Source of the DNA: Agaricus subrufescens
Taxonomy: Eukaryota > Basidiomycota > Agaricomycetes > Agaricales > Agaricaceae
NCBI GenBank assembly: GCA_029945375.1
Contig: CM057057.1
Coordinates: 3,720,001 to 3,784,000 of the forward strand
Length of the DNA: 64,000 nt
Reading direction: 5' to 3'
Shown: positions 52,052-63,583 of the stretch, one piece after another
How the letters are laid out: every line of letters starts with the position of its first letter
Position numbering within the stretch: the first letter of the stretch is position 1
Notes under the pieces: model-generated
Databases searched by the model: none
What the model saw: the letters and a program-made list of their open reading frames with translations, nothing else
What the model was told of the DNA's origin: nothing
Program-made: the position numbers and the translations under genes

Positions 52052-53298
52052 ATGGCTCCGTTAGAACCCTTGACAAGGTATGCAGGGAAGATGCTCAAGA
52101 AACACTGATGGGTGTGTTGGCTTTCTATATATGATGAACCTACTATTATATTGCTTGGACAGACCGCGTCTTGGTGACCCCCGTGAAAAAAGGTATGCTC
52201 CAAATCAACGGATTGGCAGGTTCACTTACAGGTATGATGTAATGGAGGCCGTCCACACCGTCGATTCACCAGCCGCTCGAAACCAAACGCTCCACTACAC
52301 CCACTTCGCCATCATTCTCAGCGGTCATCTTCGGGTCATGCCTGTAAGTAGCTTTGCCCGAACCATTCGACCTATCTCAACTACAGTATTCAAGTTGCTC
52401 CGTATCCGAAAAGAAACTCCGCACTCAATACTGCCGTGGAGAATCCTCCCAAGACACCAAAAAATAAACTACGTCGAACGTTCAGTGGTATGATCAACTT
52501 CCATTGCGACCGCACGCGAAGAAGTTGATTTTCCCCTATGGGATTCAAACAGACCGAAGCTTCTTTATTAATAGTACAATATCGGAAAGCGCCTTGTCTG
52601 TGACAAAGAGAAGGCTAATAGGGGACTCACGTTCTCCATCAAAGCAGTCCAAGCGGTCCTCAAAATCTAGTTGCAAAAGGATCAAACCTTTCAATACATT
52701 ACTCACCACAGCCTCTAGTGACTTAGGTCTCCCCGGAAGTCCGACGCATCGAGAAACAGATCTGGACTCAGATATGATCTTGATGGAGGCTAAGCACTCT
52801 AATCAGGACATGGACATCGCACTTGATTTTCAGGCTCTTCATCTAGTTGATCATAATGCAACCCTTGCAGTCGACCTCGACGGACGTTCCCCGTCAGGCC
52901 ATGGACGCAAGGCTCTCAATCTTCTTGTGACGCGTTAGTTCTTTCAGTATCATTGCCTTCCTTCACCTCATTAATTCCTCCCTACTTCCCTTCTGGCGAC
53001 GGTTTATCCCCGCGATCCCTAATTATGGATTGCACCCCGAATTTGTTTCAAATCATCAGGCTTACGAACCGCGCTAGCGGCAGAAACCAAGGCGCGGAAT
53101 GAGGCCGAGCGACGGCTTGTGCGGGAAACGCAGCGTCGTATAGAGATGGAGGAACTGGTGGCACAACTTCAGCGTGAACGAGACGAACTATCATTGAACC
53201 AACATTCATCAGCGTCTAGTCCCCCTCCCCTTCTGTCCAGCAGTCCGTGCATTTCACCTAAATCAGCTATCAATTCCGCACTTCCATTACTTGTTTGA
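52052..53298 (+). CDS. Hypothetical protein with C-terminal coiled coil
   Basis: Exons read MAPLEPLTR | PRLGDPREKR | YDVMEAVHTVDSPAARNQTL, HYTHFAIILSGHLRVMP, joined by frame-consistent gtatgc..ttggacag and gtatgc..cttacag introns. A poorly resolved stretch (52340-52500) follows, then WYDQLPLRPHAKKLIFPYGI, a Ser/Lys-rich region (SRSPSKQSKRSSKSSCKRIK), LDLDGRSPSGHGRKALNLLV and, after a gttagt..atcag intron, a charged coiled coil (ALAAETKARNEAERRLVRET, QRRIEMEELVAQLQRERDEL). Ser-rich end, stop at 53298. I do not recognise the family. The start is the one that keeps three exons in frame; a nearby ATG at 52016 gives a different frame. Confidence 0.55.
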
Positions 53299-53717
53299 AG
53301 GGATGAATGCATTTGTGTTTCTGAATCTGCTAAACTTAGCTTACTTGGCGTAGCCGTCAGCCTCACATACGATGCTATTAAATAGACTATGATACATGAT
53401 CGTGCATGTCCAAAGAAATCCCTGTGTAAAAATGGCAAGGTACATAATAGGTTGATCAGCGGAAGTGATATGAAAGTTCTACAAAACTTGTAAGATGAGT
53501 TAATGTATGAGTATACAAGAGGAATGGCTATTCTATGCACATGAGAATGAAAGAAATGAACAGGCAGCAACATAATATGATTAAGGAACAAAATCCTCTA
53601 TATAGGACAGAATTTGGAGGAAGATGGGCTTCATTTGTTGAAGAAGCAAAAAGTAAATGGCTGAGTCGATCCACTTGAGGGTATGATATGCAAAAGAGGT
53701 GTGGGTTTGAAAAGAAA
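53299..53717. other. Intergenic between convergent genes
   Basis: 419 AT-rich bases between two convergent stops. Expected to hold two polyadenylation regions. A 140-codon open frame overlapping it on the - strand (53169-53591) is mostly antisense to the coiled-coil exon and looks spurious. Confidence 0.5.
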
Positions 53718-54834
53718 TCAATGCCAGAGTTCTCCCGGGCCTCCTGCGTCTACGGCTTCGGAATCGGTCACAGCTAAATTTTGGAGATTATTGTAATCAT
53801 TGATGCCCCCGGCACCGTTGGCGAGGGCGAGGCTCAGCTCCGACAGTGCTTTTTCTGAAGGGACTGATGCAGTCTGTCCACTCAACAAATGTGGTGATGG
53901 ATGAATGGAGGTGACCGGGGCATGACCGTCGAGAGACAAAGATGGTGATGAGGAAGGTGACGACGGAGAGGTGCAAGAAAGTGAGGTTGACGTAGACATC
54001 GGCGAGTCATTGTAGATTGATACACGATGCTCCCCATCGGCTGGAGACGCAAAGGAAGCTGATATAAAAGGAGCTGCGCATCTGGAGTCATCGGAAAAGA
54101 ATTGTCTGCCTTGTTGAAAGTGGTCATCCGAAGACCCGGGCCAATCCTCTCCAGCGACAATCTGGACGTCTTCGTTATCATCCAACAGGTCGGTGTCAAA
54201 AATGGAAGAGGCTGAGTGATTGAGTTGTACATTGGAAGCGCGTTTCCACCCTTTGCGTGAGCGATCAAGAGTCTGCCAAGATCGGGTCCGCTCATAGTCA
54301 CGCATGCGCTGCACAAAGCCTTCGCCATTTTCTGCGACACTTTTATGGAGTTCCCAAAAGGCATCAGATCGAAGGCGAGTCATCTCGATGCTGTTGGGTT
54401 GATCATCGGGTGTAGGGGGCGTATGATTGGCATGACGTCGCGGCGAGCAGCGAGAGTGAGGGAACAGATTAAAGTCCGCCGAAGATGCTGGAAAGGTGAA
54501 TATCATCGGTGGGGCAGAATGGGAAAAATCATGCTGCTCCTGGTCAGAAAGCCAGCCGATGCTAATGTCCTGGGAAGACTTAAATAACAGAAGTCAGGGA
54601 CAGTACGAGAAAACGCTGGAGTACGCTCACAGATGGATCACATCGCCTTCTTTTTCCCCTCCTCCATCCATCAATGTCCCATTTATGTGGAATGACATTA
54701 CGGCTGGAGGTGTCATTGGGGGCAAGATAGGCGCGCTTGGCGGCGATCTTGAGAGGGCTATCAAGGGAGCGGCGGGCAGCGGGAGATGTGACGGACACAG
54801 AGCGGGATCTGCGGCGGGTGTTGGAGGATGTCAT
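53718..54834 (-). CDS. Hypothetical Ser-rich protein
   Basis: Two exons. The first starts MTSSNTRRRSRSVSVTSPAA and carries a basic, conserved-looking block KWDIDGWRRGKRRRCDPS. A clean intron (gtgagc..tcccag) keeps the frame into DISIGWLSDQEQHDFSH and a long second exon with MTRLRSDAFWELHKSVAENG, EGFVQRMRDYERTRSWQTLD and RSRKGWKRASNVQLNHS. The rest is acidic and Ser-rich, ending at 53718. The KRRRC and RRRSRS patches suggest nuclear location. No family recognised. An in-frame Met 25 codons upstream (54909) is an alternative start. Confidence 0.65.
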
Positions 54835-55218
54835 AGGCGGTGCAGGCGAGGAGAACGATACGGAGACAGTGGGGGTCCTCCAGCCAGAAGGACGGGACAA
54901 GGGAATCAAGAAGTAGGGACGTTCGTCGTCCCTTATATAAATCGTGACGGTACTCCCACGTGATCGGGTGCACTACGTCAGTCGGCCCTCACAGCCCATC
55001 TATTTCCCACGTGTAGAGTACCTACTGACTACCCACCACTGATATATACTTGTGTACCGATGTACCGATCAAGTGTCATGACATTAACAAGTTGCGACTC
55101 GTATAGACATACTCTAGTACCGAACTCGGGAATCTCAACTCCGATGAGCCTACATCTTCGTCGAGAAGCTGTTACAACTTACTTCAAGTGATGGACGATC
55201 TCCATTCCGACCTGAGAG
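54835..55218. other. Intergenic, no gene seen
   Basis: 384 bases between tandem - strand genes. Contains tandem gtaccgat repeats (gtgtaccgatgtaccgatca at 55053-55072). No coding frame recognised. Confidence 0.5.
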
Positions 55219-58006
55219 CTATTGTGGGATTTCATTATTTTTTCTGACAGAACATAACATTTGGCGTACCACTTGCACTAGTAGCGGCCCCGCGCTTCCT
55301 AGTATTGCTTGGAGGCAATGACAGCAAGATCCGAGTTTGACATGTGGGGATCTAAGGTTAGTTAATCTTTTTAACTCGGCTTGAAGTTCTCTTGTCCAAG
55401 GCGAATTCGCGAAGACATTCCCCGCGAGGCGAGTACTCCCACCCTTGTTGAGCAAGAATATCATGGCAATGCAAAAGGTAGGACAAGCAAGCTGAGAAAT
55501 GCATTCTAAAGCGTTCGGCACCCGTCCTTTTATTGTGTTCAAGATGACATCTCGAAATTGGTCGAGGGCTTGCAATACGAAGAACTGATTAGAAGGGTAC
55601 GTTCCTAGCACGATATGTTGAGCCAACGCCACTGTACGAGATGCATCAACGTGTCAGCCAGATAGAAGAAATAGAGATAAATGGCGGTGCCACCAACAAC
55701 TAGTGAAAAATTGTGAGTTGTGCCCTGTGAAACAAAGTGTCCAGAAGTCGTCGTCACTGATCAATGGGCTTTGGCATTTGAAGTATTTTTCCGCAGCTGT
55801 GAGAGCGACGATCATTGAACCTAATAGTTTTTCCGGATATGCACGTTTTCGAAAGTCGACAATGATCTTGGTAGATAGCCGCGAAAAAAAGGATGAAACG
55901 TTTTCCCGGAGAATAATGCCTCGGGCATCAGCATTACACAGGACTGTTAAAAATCCGAGAGCAAAGCGGATCATTGCCATATGCATCGGTAAAATCGGAT
56001 CTTCGTCCACAAGGCTTGGGGTAGTCAATAGGCAGATCTACATAAAGCCAGAAATAGGTTTCCTAAACTTACGCCTTAGCCTTGAAAAAAACTAATTGAA
56101 GAAGGCATCGGTTAAGGTATGGCAGTGCTGTGGTCCACTTACCCTGATCAACCATACCAGAGAATCGGTACGAACGCTCTATCTGCGAGTCGATTAGGCA
56201 TTGTTTGACAATGGTGTGTTCCATCACGAGTAATAAGTCTAGATAGTCACCTTATGCCGCGACAGGGGATGAGTTCCGTAAGGTGGAAGGGGAAAATTCA
56301 GGTACTTAGGGTTTCTGAGTTGCCTAGTTTTCCGAACCGTATAACGCAGAGGTAGAGAACACTGCAACATATTCTTGAAGCGTAAGACCGCCAACTGTCT
56401 TGTAACCAGAGGTCATCTTTGCCGTCTGTTTCACGGAAGATGACTGACAAAAGGCAGCATGTATTGTCGAGTAGTCGTAACAATTGATATTCATTTTCAA
56501 TAGAGCCTTCCAATTGTTTTACGCCAGACGATAGAAGCTCCTGATTTAACATAAGCCAAGGATGACGGAACAATAAAGAAACCATACACAGAGAACCCTG
56601 ATACTCGTAAAAACATTCTGAAACAGATGCAGTGTAGCCGGAATGCAGCTTCCGGCGCGTAATGAGTGGATCTCTTGATGATCTACATTTTCAAGCCATC
56701 GTGCAGTCTGCACCGAACCAATCAGGATGGTCAGTTACCACGACCCTTTACACACATACTACTGCGACGATGACTTCGGCGTTGGCAAGGCGGCGGTCGC
56801 CCCACGTCCTCCAGCACCAAGGAATTAAGTTACCCCAATGGAAACATATACCTCGTACGATGGAACCTAAAGGACTCCCACAAGAAGTGCTTGCATGATG
56901 CACGACCAGATCAAGTAGGGCAAGTAAGCAGGTCTCAACATAAGGCTTGACGACCACCAAATTCTCATGAGAAGTGAGGCCCTTATATCAAATTGTGTTA
57001 GACATTATCGAGCACACAGGTGTCGAAAGGCAGGTACAACTCACTGCATATAAGCAAAGGAAGAAGGCGCAATCTATGTTGTCAGTTTCGGTGATCGGTG
57101 AGCCCTCGGAAACATCAAACTGAATGTACTGTCCGATGCTGGCCTCGAGTTCGCCTATCACACAGGAGACATCAAGAGTGCTGTAAGGCGTCAGTGCTAA
57201 TAGTAAGTAGTCGATATAAAAACTTCAATCACCGATTAAATCCCTGCGTTCCAATCATGGGTTGCATCACCAAAAGGCCGAAAAGAAGGCGAACTAGTAG
57301 TCTTCTCGTCGCTCTTGAAAGATGACCTGTATTGAGAGCGACTGGAAACGCGGTACAACAATCTTGGCAGTTTTTTTTTTTTTAAAAAAAAAAGATAACA
57401 GGTTGATGACTGATACTACTCACCTGGTAATTGGCATGCTGCTCGAGCAGCGCTGCGTTCGAGTTCACTCCTGATCGAGATACATTCCGTCGCGCCGATT
57501 CCCTGGTATTCTGAACCACTGGCCACAAATAGAACCAGTTCACCGATCCTAGCAAGAATATGATCTACCCATGGTGATAGCGAACTCCTTAGCGTCAGGG
57601 GGTCGAGTCGCAGATTATAACGAAGTTGAAGAAGCCAATCTAAAGTGTCTTGCCTTACTGATGATCAAGCATTCTGTGAATTGCTAACTCGCATGCTAAA
57701 GATCAGAAGTACCTAGCTGCCCGAGGATGTACACAGCTTGTTGATATGATCGGTGAAGAAAGTCCTGTAGGATAAAATCGAGAAGGCCGATGCTGTTACT
57801 CATGGCTGAATAATGCATAAGACCGTGAGTTAACATCTAGAAGATGGGCTGCGCATACAGTCAACAAAAAAACCATATGCATCACCTCCGGCCTTGATTA
57901 TCCGAAGAACATGATCCGGCGAAGGGAAGCTGTGGTCGATCTTCTCCCAGTGGTCAAACTCATCCGTCGAAATCTCCTTGCCGCTGTCTGATTCTGTGTC
58001 GCTCAT
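55219..58006 (-). CDS. Large helical protein of unknown function
   Basis: Starts MSDTESDSGKEISTDEFDHW, EKIDHSFPSPDHVLRIIKAG, an acidic N-terminus, then joins by frame to SNSIGLLDFILQDFLHRSYQ, QAVYILGQL and DWLLQLRYNLRLDPLTLRSS. Later exons are dominated by Leu-rich helices: NEYQLLRLLDNTCCLLSVIF, YASRICCSVLYLCVIRFGKL, MHMAMIRFALGFLTVLCNAD, SRLSTKIIVDFRKRAYPEKL, FFVLQALDQFRDVILNTIKG, and a Cys-rich end SCCHCLQAILGSAGPLLVQV. That pattern suggests an ARM/HEAT-like alpha-solenoid. About ten exons; borders in 55640-57700 are only approximate and a second gene could be hidden. No family recognised. Confidence 0.5.
57371..57393. repeat. T13-A10 homopolymer palindrome
   Basis: Thirteen T then ten A form a perfect 20-base self-complementary core at 57374-57393. 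It falls in what should be an intron of the helical orphan gene. Such runs can be slippage-prone or a small-hairpin source; length may vary between assemblies. Confidence 0.8.
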
Positions 58007-58111
58007 GGCCGTCGATGTGGGAGGTCGTATTATGTGAGACTGACATATCCCTGTCTAAGCAAGTGTGACAGTCGCTTTCGAAGCCCGACGGCAATATCAA
58101 GCAGAAAAAAT

Positions 58112-59080
58112 TTATAAGCCTTTGATATCTTGGAGAAAGAGAGTAACGTCGTCTTTAGTAGTAAGCTCCTCAGTACTGTGAGATAAAATCGTTTCAAAAA
58201 CAACTGCAGATTCGTCGGTCTAACTTTCGAATCAGAGAAATTCTGGGATTTCGACAGCGGCAGACCGACCGAGGTATCGAAAAAGTGCAGGCTACACCAT
58301 TCCTCATCTTCTTCAGCCCGAATAGCACGCAACATATCCCTACGGACTGCCGAAAGCCCACCGAGAGTAGAAACGTTGCCTTTGTCATCGCCTCTTTTGG
58401 CAGACACTTGAATCTCTTTCCCCGGTCCCGGGGCCTTTTTGTCCCTCTTCGGTGCATCAACAGGAGGGGGTTCTTCGGGGTCTAGCGGTGGACCATCATC
58501 GGTTTCGGAATCTGATCCTCCCAGACGGCTGCGTCTATCACGGCGAGACAAGATATCTAAGTACGTGAGGGTCGGTCTGAATTGATGCGCTTCTCCAATG
58601 GGATGAAGATTGAGCCTGCCTAGGAGTCACTGAGTCTTCCAGGGACAACAGAGGCACTGCGTAGATTCCAAACATACCATCCCGCATCACGCCAAGCATC
58701 TGAGCACCTCGCTGGGGTATCTGTTCATTTTGTAGTCGTATCTCATTCAAGCGCGGTTCTTCACCTTCTCTTGGTTTTGGTCGCTCCTGCTTCTTTTCTA
58801 TGTCATCATCAATTTGAGCTGCGCCAAGGCTTCTAGCCTTTTCTGTATTCCAGACCTCGGTTCGAGTATCAGCGGGAACATGAAGCTCTAGTCGTCGGAT
58901 ATCAGGCTTAATACGCCCAGAAATCCGTTTTCCGCTTAGCTTTGCAGAAGGAGGCACCTGGAGGGGACGACTGAGTAAAGGGAATTGGTGGAGCTGAAGA
59001 TTGGGTGCCAAGGCATTCGTCAAGTGAATAGGCAGTACGGCCACCAGCTCATCCTGGGCCTGATCGGGATGAAGTTCCAT
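58112..59080 (-). CDS. RPC37: RNA polymerase III subunit Rpc37 (RPC5)
   Basis: Pol III subunit that pairs with Rpc53 for initiation and termination. N-terminus LPIHLTNALAPNLQLHQFPL, LSRPLQVPPSAKLSG, RIKPDIRRLELHVP and EPRLNEIRLQNEQIPQRG. A frame-keeping intron (gtatgt..ctcctag) joins to GRLNLHPIGEAHQFRPTLTY, LDILSRRDRRSRLGGS. A proline/lysine-rich stretch precedes EEWCSLHFFDTS and, after an intron ending in ..aaagttag, TDESAVVFETILSHSTEELT with the typical end VTLFLQDIKGL and TAA at 58112. The start (MELHPDQAQDELVAV) is the first Met before the conserved block. It lies 105 bp from the next gene's start in tandem. Confidence 0.92.
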
Positions 59081-59413
59081 GTATAACAGGTAAACGATTC
59101 GAAGTTTCGACTCATGATTCTGTTACGTAAGTATGTTATTAATGGAGGTGATTTTCTGCAACAGACCGCGAGACAGTTTGTATTTTCTTAGAGGCTTTGG
59201 CTGCCCGCTGGCGGCTGAAATCTCGGAGCTGGATATACCAGCTTGCGGAGAAGCAGCTTAACAATTAGTAGGTTTGTTGGTAATCTTATTTGTATAGAAT
59301 TTGTAATTCAGAATCAACGTCACCAATGTACTTAGTACAAGTTCTGTCGACAATGATTAACCCGTCTCCGTGCCACTGTCTACATGTCCGACAGTCGTCT
59401 CAGGTGTTTCCCC
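59081..59413. other. Intergenic, no gene seen
   Basis: 333 AT-rich bases between tandem - strand genes (Rpc37 start and the polytopic orphan's stop). Should hold the Rpc37 promoter. No feature recognised. Confidence 0.5.
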
Positions 59414-61476
59414 TCACCGCGACCTAGAAGCCAGTTCTAGGGCGGGATTTTCCTGAGAGCTTTCATGAGCAGTGGCTGGAGAAGCTCTACCGGACGCCGG
59501 TTGATAACTGGACTCGAGTGGGGACGAGGGAAATACCACCCTATCCCGGCAGTCAGCGACCTCCAGCGGTGAAGGAAGGTTTGAAGAACGAGGAGAAGGA
59601 GTGAATTGACTGGATGATCGTGGAATTCGGGGAGATGGATGGTCCTGTGAGAAGGCTCCGGTAAATTCTACAGTCTGAAATAAGGACGGAGGTCGTCGAT
59701 TCGGGGAGTTTGTGGAGGGCATGAAATTTGTTTCCCTAGCGTAATCACATTTAGGGGCTCCAAGAAAGCCGTTCAAAGTTGGTCTAGAAGCTGCATATCG
59801 CATGATGGCATCCCGTTCGTGGCGACGAATCACACGACCGCAGCTGTGAATTATAAACACGGATACGAGGCCCCCTGATAATGATCTTAGCAGCAAAACA
59901 GGACATACAAACAGACAAGTCTCACAAGTGGACGTTATCCAGTTCATCACACTTAATCCGTTCCTGACATCCACGCCAGTAAACGTGAGGACAAGTGCGA
60001 AAGTAAAGACAGCAGTAATGACGCAGCTGTATAATAACTAACTTTCGTTCAGTGACCAAGGAACCACGACATGAAACTGATCCTACCTCATCTCGCATCA
60101 CTCTCTGGAGGATCGCCACACCAGAGAGTAGCCTACTGAGTCTACTGAAAGACGAGGAAGTTGATTTATGCGCATGGCTTCGACCATCGTCAGGATGCAG
60201 TTCAGACGATCGTCCGAAAATCGGGGGGCCGTGCGTAGTGTCATCTAAGGCCAGAGCAGCGGAAGAAGCGGAATTGCGAAAAGACCGAGGGCGATGGAGA
60301 TTTCCATCTTAATTTAAAAAATTGGTCAAAACGATGACAAAAAACTTGCCAAAAAAAAGTACCTACTCTTTTCCACTGTATCGCCCAGACATTCTCCATT
60401 CAGAGGGTCCTCCATGGACATTCGTAAAGATATGCGACCACGAGCACCAGGAGTTCTTCGATACTTGATGTAGGTGTATACAACTGGCTTATACTCCTTA
60501 GTCTCGAATCTATGAAATGGCCTTCAACATACAGCAAATTGTCATGAAGCAACATGTAGACATGTGAATTGCGATGGATATCCGAGTGAAACGTAGGTTA
60601 TCCGAACGCAGGCAGCCATCTTATAAGTGTTTTCAGCGTAGCGTCTTGTACATGGTAGTAGCCCTTACCAGTCAGTCGGCGTATTCCTCGCATGGCCAAA
60701 GCATCCAAGATGACAAAAGCTATGTGACTGAGTTCTAGAATAGCAATGATTCCTGCAACAATTCTTGAGTCGTTCATGCACTTGTAAGTTTTGATACCCA
60801 TAATTCCGGATAACTAGTGGTATTTTCATAAACCGTCCCATTGAACCTTTGCAAAAGTCTTACCAGTAATGCTAGCGCCAATGATCCCACAGTTGAGGAC
60901 AGAAGTACAGTGCTGGCAGCATCGGTCAGGTGAGCTGAGTTCTCAGATAAAAAGTGGTAAACTATACAGTGTGCAGCTTATATCTTGATCAAAGGTTGAA
61001 ATAAATGAAGGGACAAAACTTGCAGGTGCAATGGCTTGGCTAGCAAGCAGGAGGTAGTACAGTGTTTTATTTTTCATCCTCGCTCGACGAAGGTAGCCGG
61101 CGGCGACAATGATATTTCGCAGAAATAGCATTGCCAAGGCCGCGGTAAAGAGAAGGTCGACACTCGAACCCCGGAGGTCGGTTATCAAAGCTGGTGTAAC
61201 GAGGGAGCCATCGTCCCAGGCGATGTAAGTTGGACGGAATGAGTTGATGTCTGTCGAATAGAAGCGTTGGTAATCCCTAATAACCAATGCCGTAGATAGC
61301 TCGACAAGAACCTGGCTTGTAGAGCAACTGGCTGGAGGGGGAGTCACTCGAGGCAACAGCAAATGGGCAGGAGGTATAGTAGGTGTTGCTAGAGGATGGC
61401 CCATAGACGGAAAAAGGGAAGAAGGGCTTGGCCAACCATCGAGGGAGCCGTTGAGTGCCTCGGGCACGGGAAGCAT
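59414..61476 (-). CDS. Polytopic membrane protein with disordered tail, orphan
   Basis: The first exon starts MLPVPEALNGSLDGWPSPSS, with a Pro-rich lumenal-type stretch, TYIAWDDGSLVTPALI, then spans SSVDLLFTAALAMLFLRNII, NKTLYYLLLASQAIAPASFV. Frame-keeping introns lead to LSSTVGSLALALL, GIMGIKTYKCMNDS, RIVAGIIAILELSHIAFVIL and a loop with YRRTPGARGRISLRMSMEDP. Another loop (HGPPIFGRSSELHPDDGRSH) precedes VITAVFTFALVLTFTGVDVR, ETCLFVCPVLLLRSLSGGLV and SVFIIHSC. A Ser/Pro tail ends at 59414. About seven spans. Exon borders at 60000-60600 are uncertain and the locus could contain two genes. No family recognised. Confidence 0.55.
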
Positions 61477-61895
61477 CTCAAGACGAAACGAGGGTGTGAA
61501 GAAGCGGACGGTGAACGGAAAACGGACAGCTCAGAGTCCACTCAAATAGGGAACCATCGATGTACTGGAGAGACAGTGAGGGTGAGTTCTGAGGGTGAGA
61601 AGGATACGCCGTCGCAGGTTCTCACACATGTGGATGACAATTGGAGAACGAAGTGGCAGGTTATCGGCGCACGCAAATACTCGTATGGTTGCTATGTACG
61701 GCAGTGTCCCTGGCTTTCATCAATGAATTGATCGGAGATTATCGATCATTGTGTGACACGAGCGAGGCTATGCCAAACTTTACAGGTCGTGCTAATTCCT
61801 GTAAATCCTGATAATAGGGATCCCCAGCTCTCTCGTTCCAGGTCAGTGATCGAGCACCGTCCACTCTCACCACTTGGCCAACCGATGTCTTCCAG
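61477..61895. other. Intergenic, divergent promoters
   Basis: 419 bases between the polytopic orphan and the divergent Fap7 gene. A 111-codon frame running across it on the + strand (61396-61731) has no family resemblance and looks like chance. Confidence 0.5.
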
Positions 61896-62533
61896 ATGGT
61901 CTCCTCAAAGGGTCCTGTCATCGTTGTCACAGGAACACCAGGAACTGGGAAGTCCACTCTTGCTCAGATGCTCGCGAGTGAATCGCCTGTCGACCTGAAA
62001 CACGTCAATGTCGGCGAATTGGTCAAGGAAAAAAAGTTGTATGAGGAATATGATGACGAGTGGCAATCCTATACTGTTGACGAGGACAAGGTTTGGCTCC
62101 TAAACCAATATTGTGTCCCTCGTCGTCTCACAACTTCCTAGTTATTGGACGAACTGGAAGTCATCGTTGCGGATGGAGGTGTTATCCTCGACTGGCATAC
62201 GTGTGAGATTTTTCCAGAGAGGTGGCCCGACCTTGTGGTCGTACTAAGATGCGACCACTCGATAGTCTGGGAGAGGCTAGAAAAAAGGTCGGTTTAAAGA
62301 GGACCAATCTCCTCATTTTTATTCATCTTTCTCTTGACAGAGGATATTCTCTCAAAAAAATTCAGGAGAACAATGAAGCGGAAATCATGCAAGTTGTCCT
62401 AGAGGAGGCGCGGTCTTCCTACCCTGCTGAAATCATCGTGGAATTACCAAGCGAAACAACAGAGGACCTAGAATCAAATGTCACCCGGATCGTGAGTTGG
62501 ATAGAAGCATGGAAGAACGATCATCCAGAATGA
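61896..62533 (+). CDS. FAP7: Fap7 / adenylate kinase isoenzyme 6
   Basis: Nuclear NMP kinase-like ATPase that helps Rps14 assembly and final 18S rRNA maturation. Starts MVSSKGPVIVVTGTPGTGKS (Walker A GTPGTGKST), then LAQMLASESPVDLKHVNVGE, LVKEKKLYEEYDDEWQSYTV. After an intron, LLDELEVIVADGGVILDWHT, CEIFPERWPDLVVVLRCDHS and IVWERLEKR, and after a second intron GYSLKKIQENNEAEIMQVVL and EIIVELPSETTEDLESNVTR, IVSWIEAWKNDHP. The DWHTCEIFPERW block and the YS.KKIQENNEAEIMQ block are diagnostic for the AK6 group. Length is normal and the motifs are intact. Confidence 0.94.
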
Positions 62534-63583
62534 ATCTACCGAGCTGTCAGAAGGTTAGCTGCAGAAAGAGGGCTCCTAAATACGAACATCCTCCCAGTGA
62601 GATTAACGTTATTTAACTTAAGGTTGAAGCCTTGTCTTGTACACCTTCAAATTAATCTGTTTCACTTAATGTTCTACAGGAGTTGTAATTGTCACGAAAC
62701 AGTCAACGGTGCGGATGTGCGGGGTGATAATAGCCGTTCCAGTCGACGTTTTGTGTGAAGATATTATTGACAGTGTGCATATGACCTTCAACGAGGGACG
62801 GAACGAACACATCGATTAACATCTGTACTACTCGACATTACTTCCCCGGTTCTAGATTGTTGAAAGTGATCGATTGGATCTCACAGACAATTTTGATGAG
62901 AACCCTATAACCACTTGGGTTCAGGAGCCAAAACAATTGTCCAGGAAGGGTAGTCTCACTCATGAAGCTGATGCAATCCCGTGATGGCTTTGCAATGCTT
63001 GTTCTGCAGAACTACGTGACGAGAGCCGGTTGATCAAGGGCCTGGGGACAGGCTCTGTGAACTACTTGCCACTCGAGAAATTTTTGCAATCACACATATG
63101 ACGAAAAGAGAATGCCATGAGTGAGACCTGACGTAGAAAGCTGTTCCATGCCTACGAGAACTAGGAAATTTGAAGGGGCCTATAGTGCATGGCGGTGTTA
63201 GGACCGGTATAGGTAGGCTGAGAAGTAGTTTGCCACATGAGAATCACAAGCTCGTTTATCTAATTCTGACCGTTTGATAAAAATTGATGCGAAAGAAACC
63301 ATCGAAAAAGATAGGACTCGGAGATGTTCTATTTGGCACTCACATGTATTGTGAGAAGTTGGTAGTAACCACCACGCGAGAGTTAGCCGTAGGGGGGCAG
63401 CATTCCAGGTTCCGGATGGGCCATGGTAGAATTGATATTCAACCCCAACTCTCCTGCCAAGCATTGATTGAAGAGACAGTATAGAGAAGTAACAGTTTAA
63501 GGAGTGCTATCAATAGTAATGCTAACCCACGTGATAACGAAAGGCAATGAGGGCTACCGCTGAACAGTATCCGAACAATACGT
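62534..63583. other. 1.05 kb gap without a recognisable gene
   Basis: Between Fap7 and cyclin H on the same strand. Only short open frames (up to 93 codons, most antisense to cyclin H). No RNA gene or repeat recognised. Could hold an unannotated small or noncoding gene. Confidence 0.5.

Noticed and set aside
61396..61731. 111-codon + strand frame
   Set aside because: Overlaps the first exon of the - strand membrane orphan and its promoter; no recognisable protein features.
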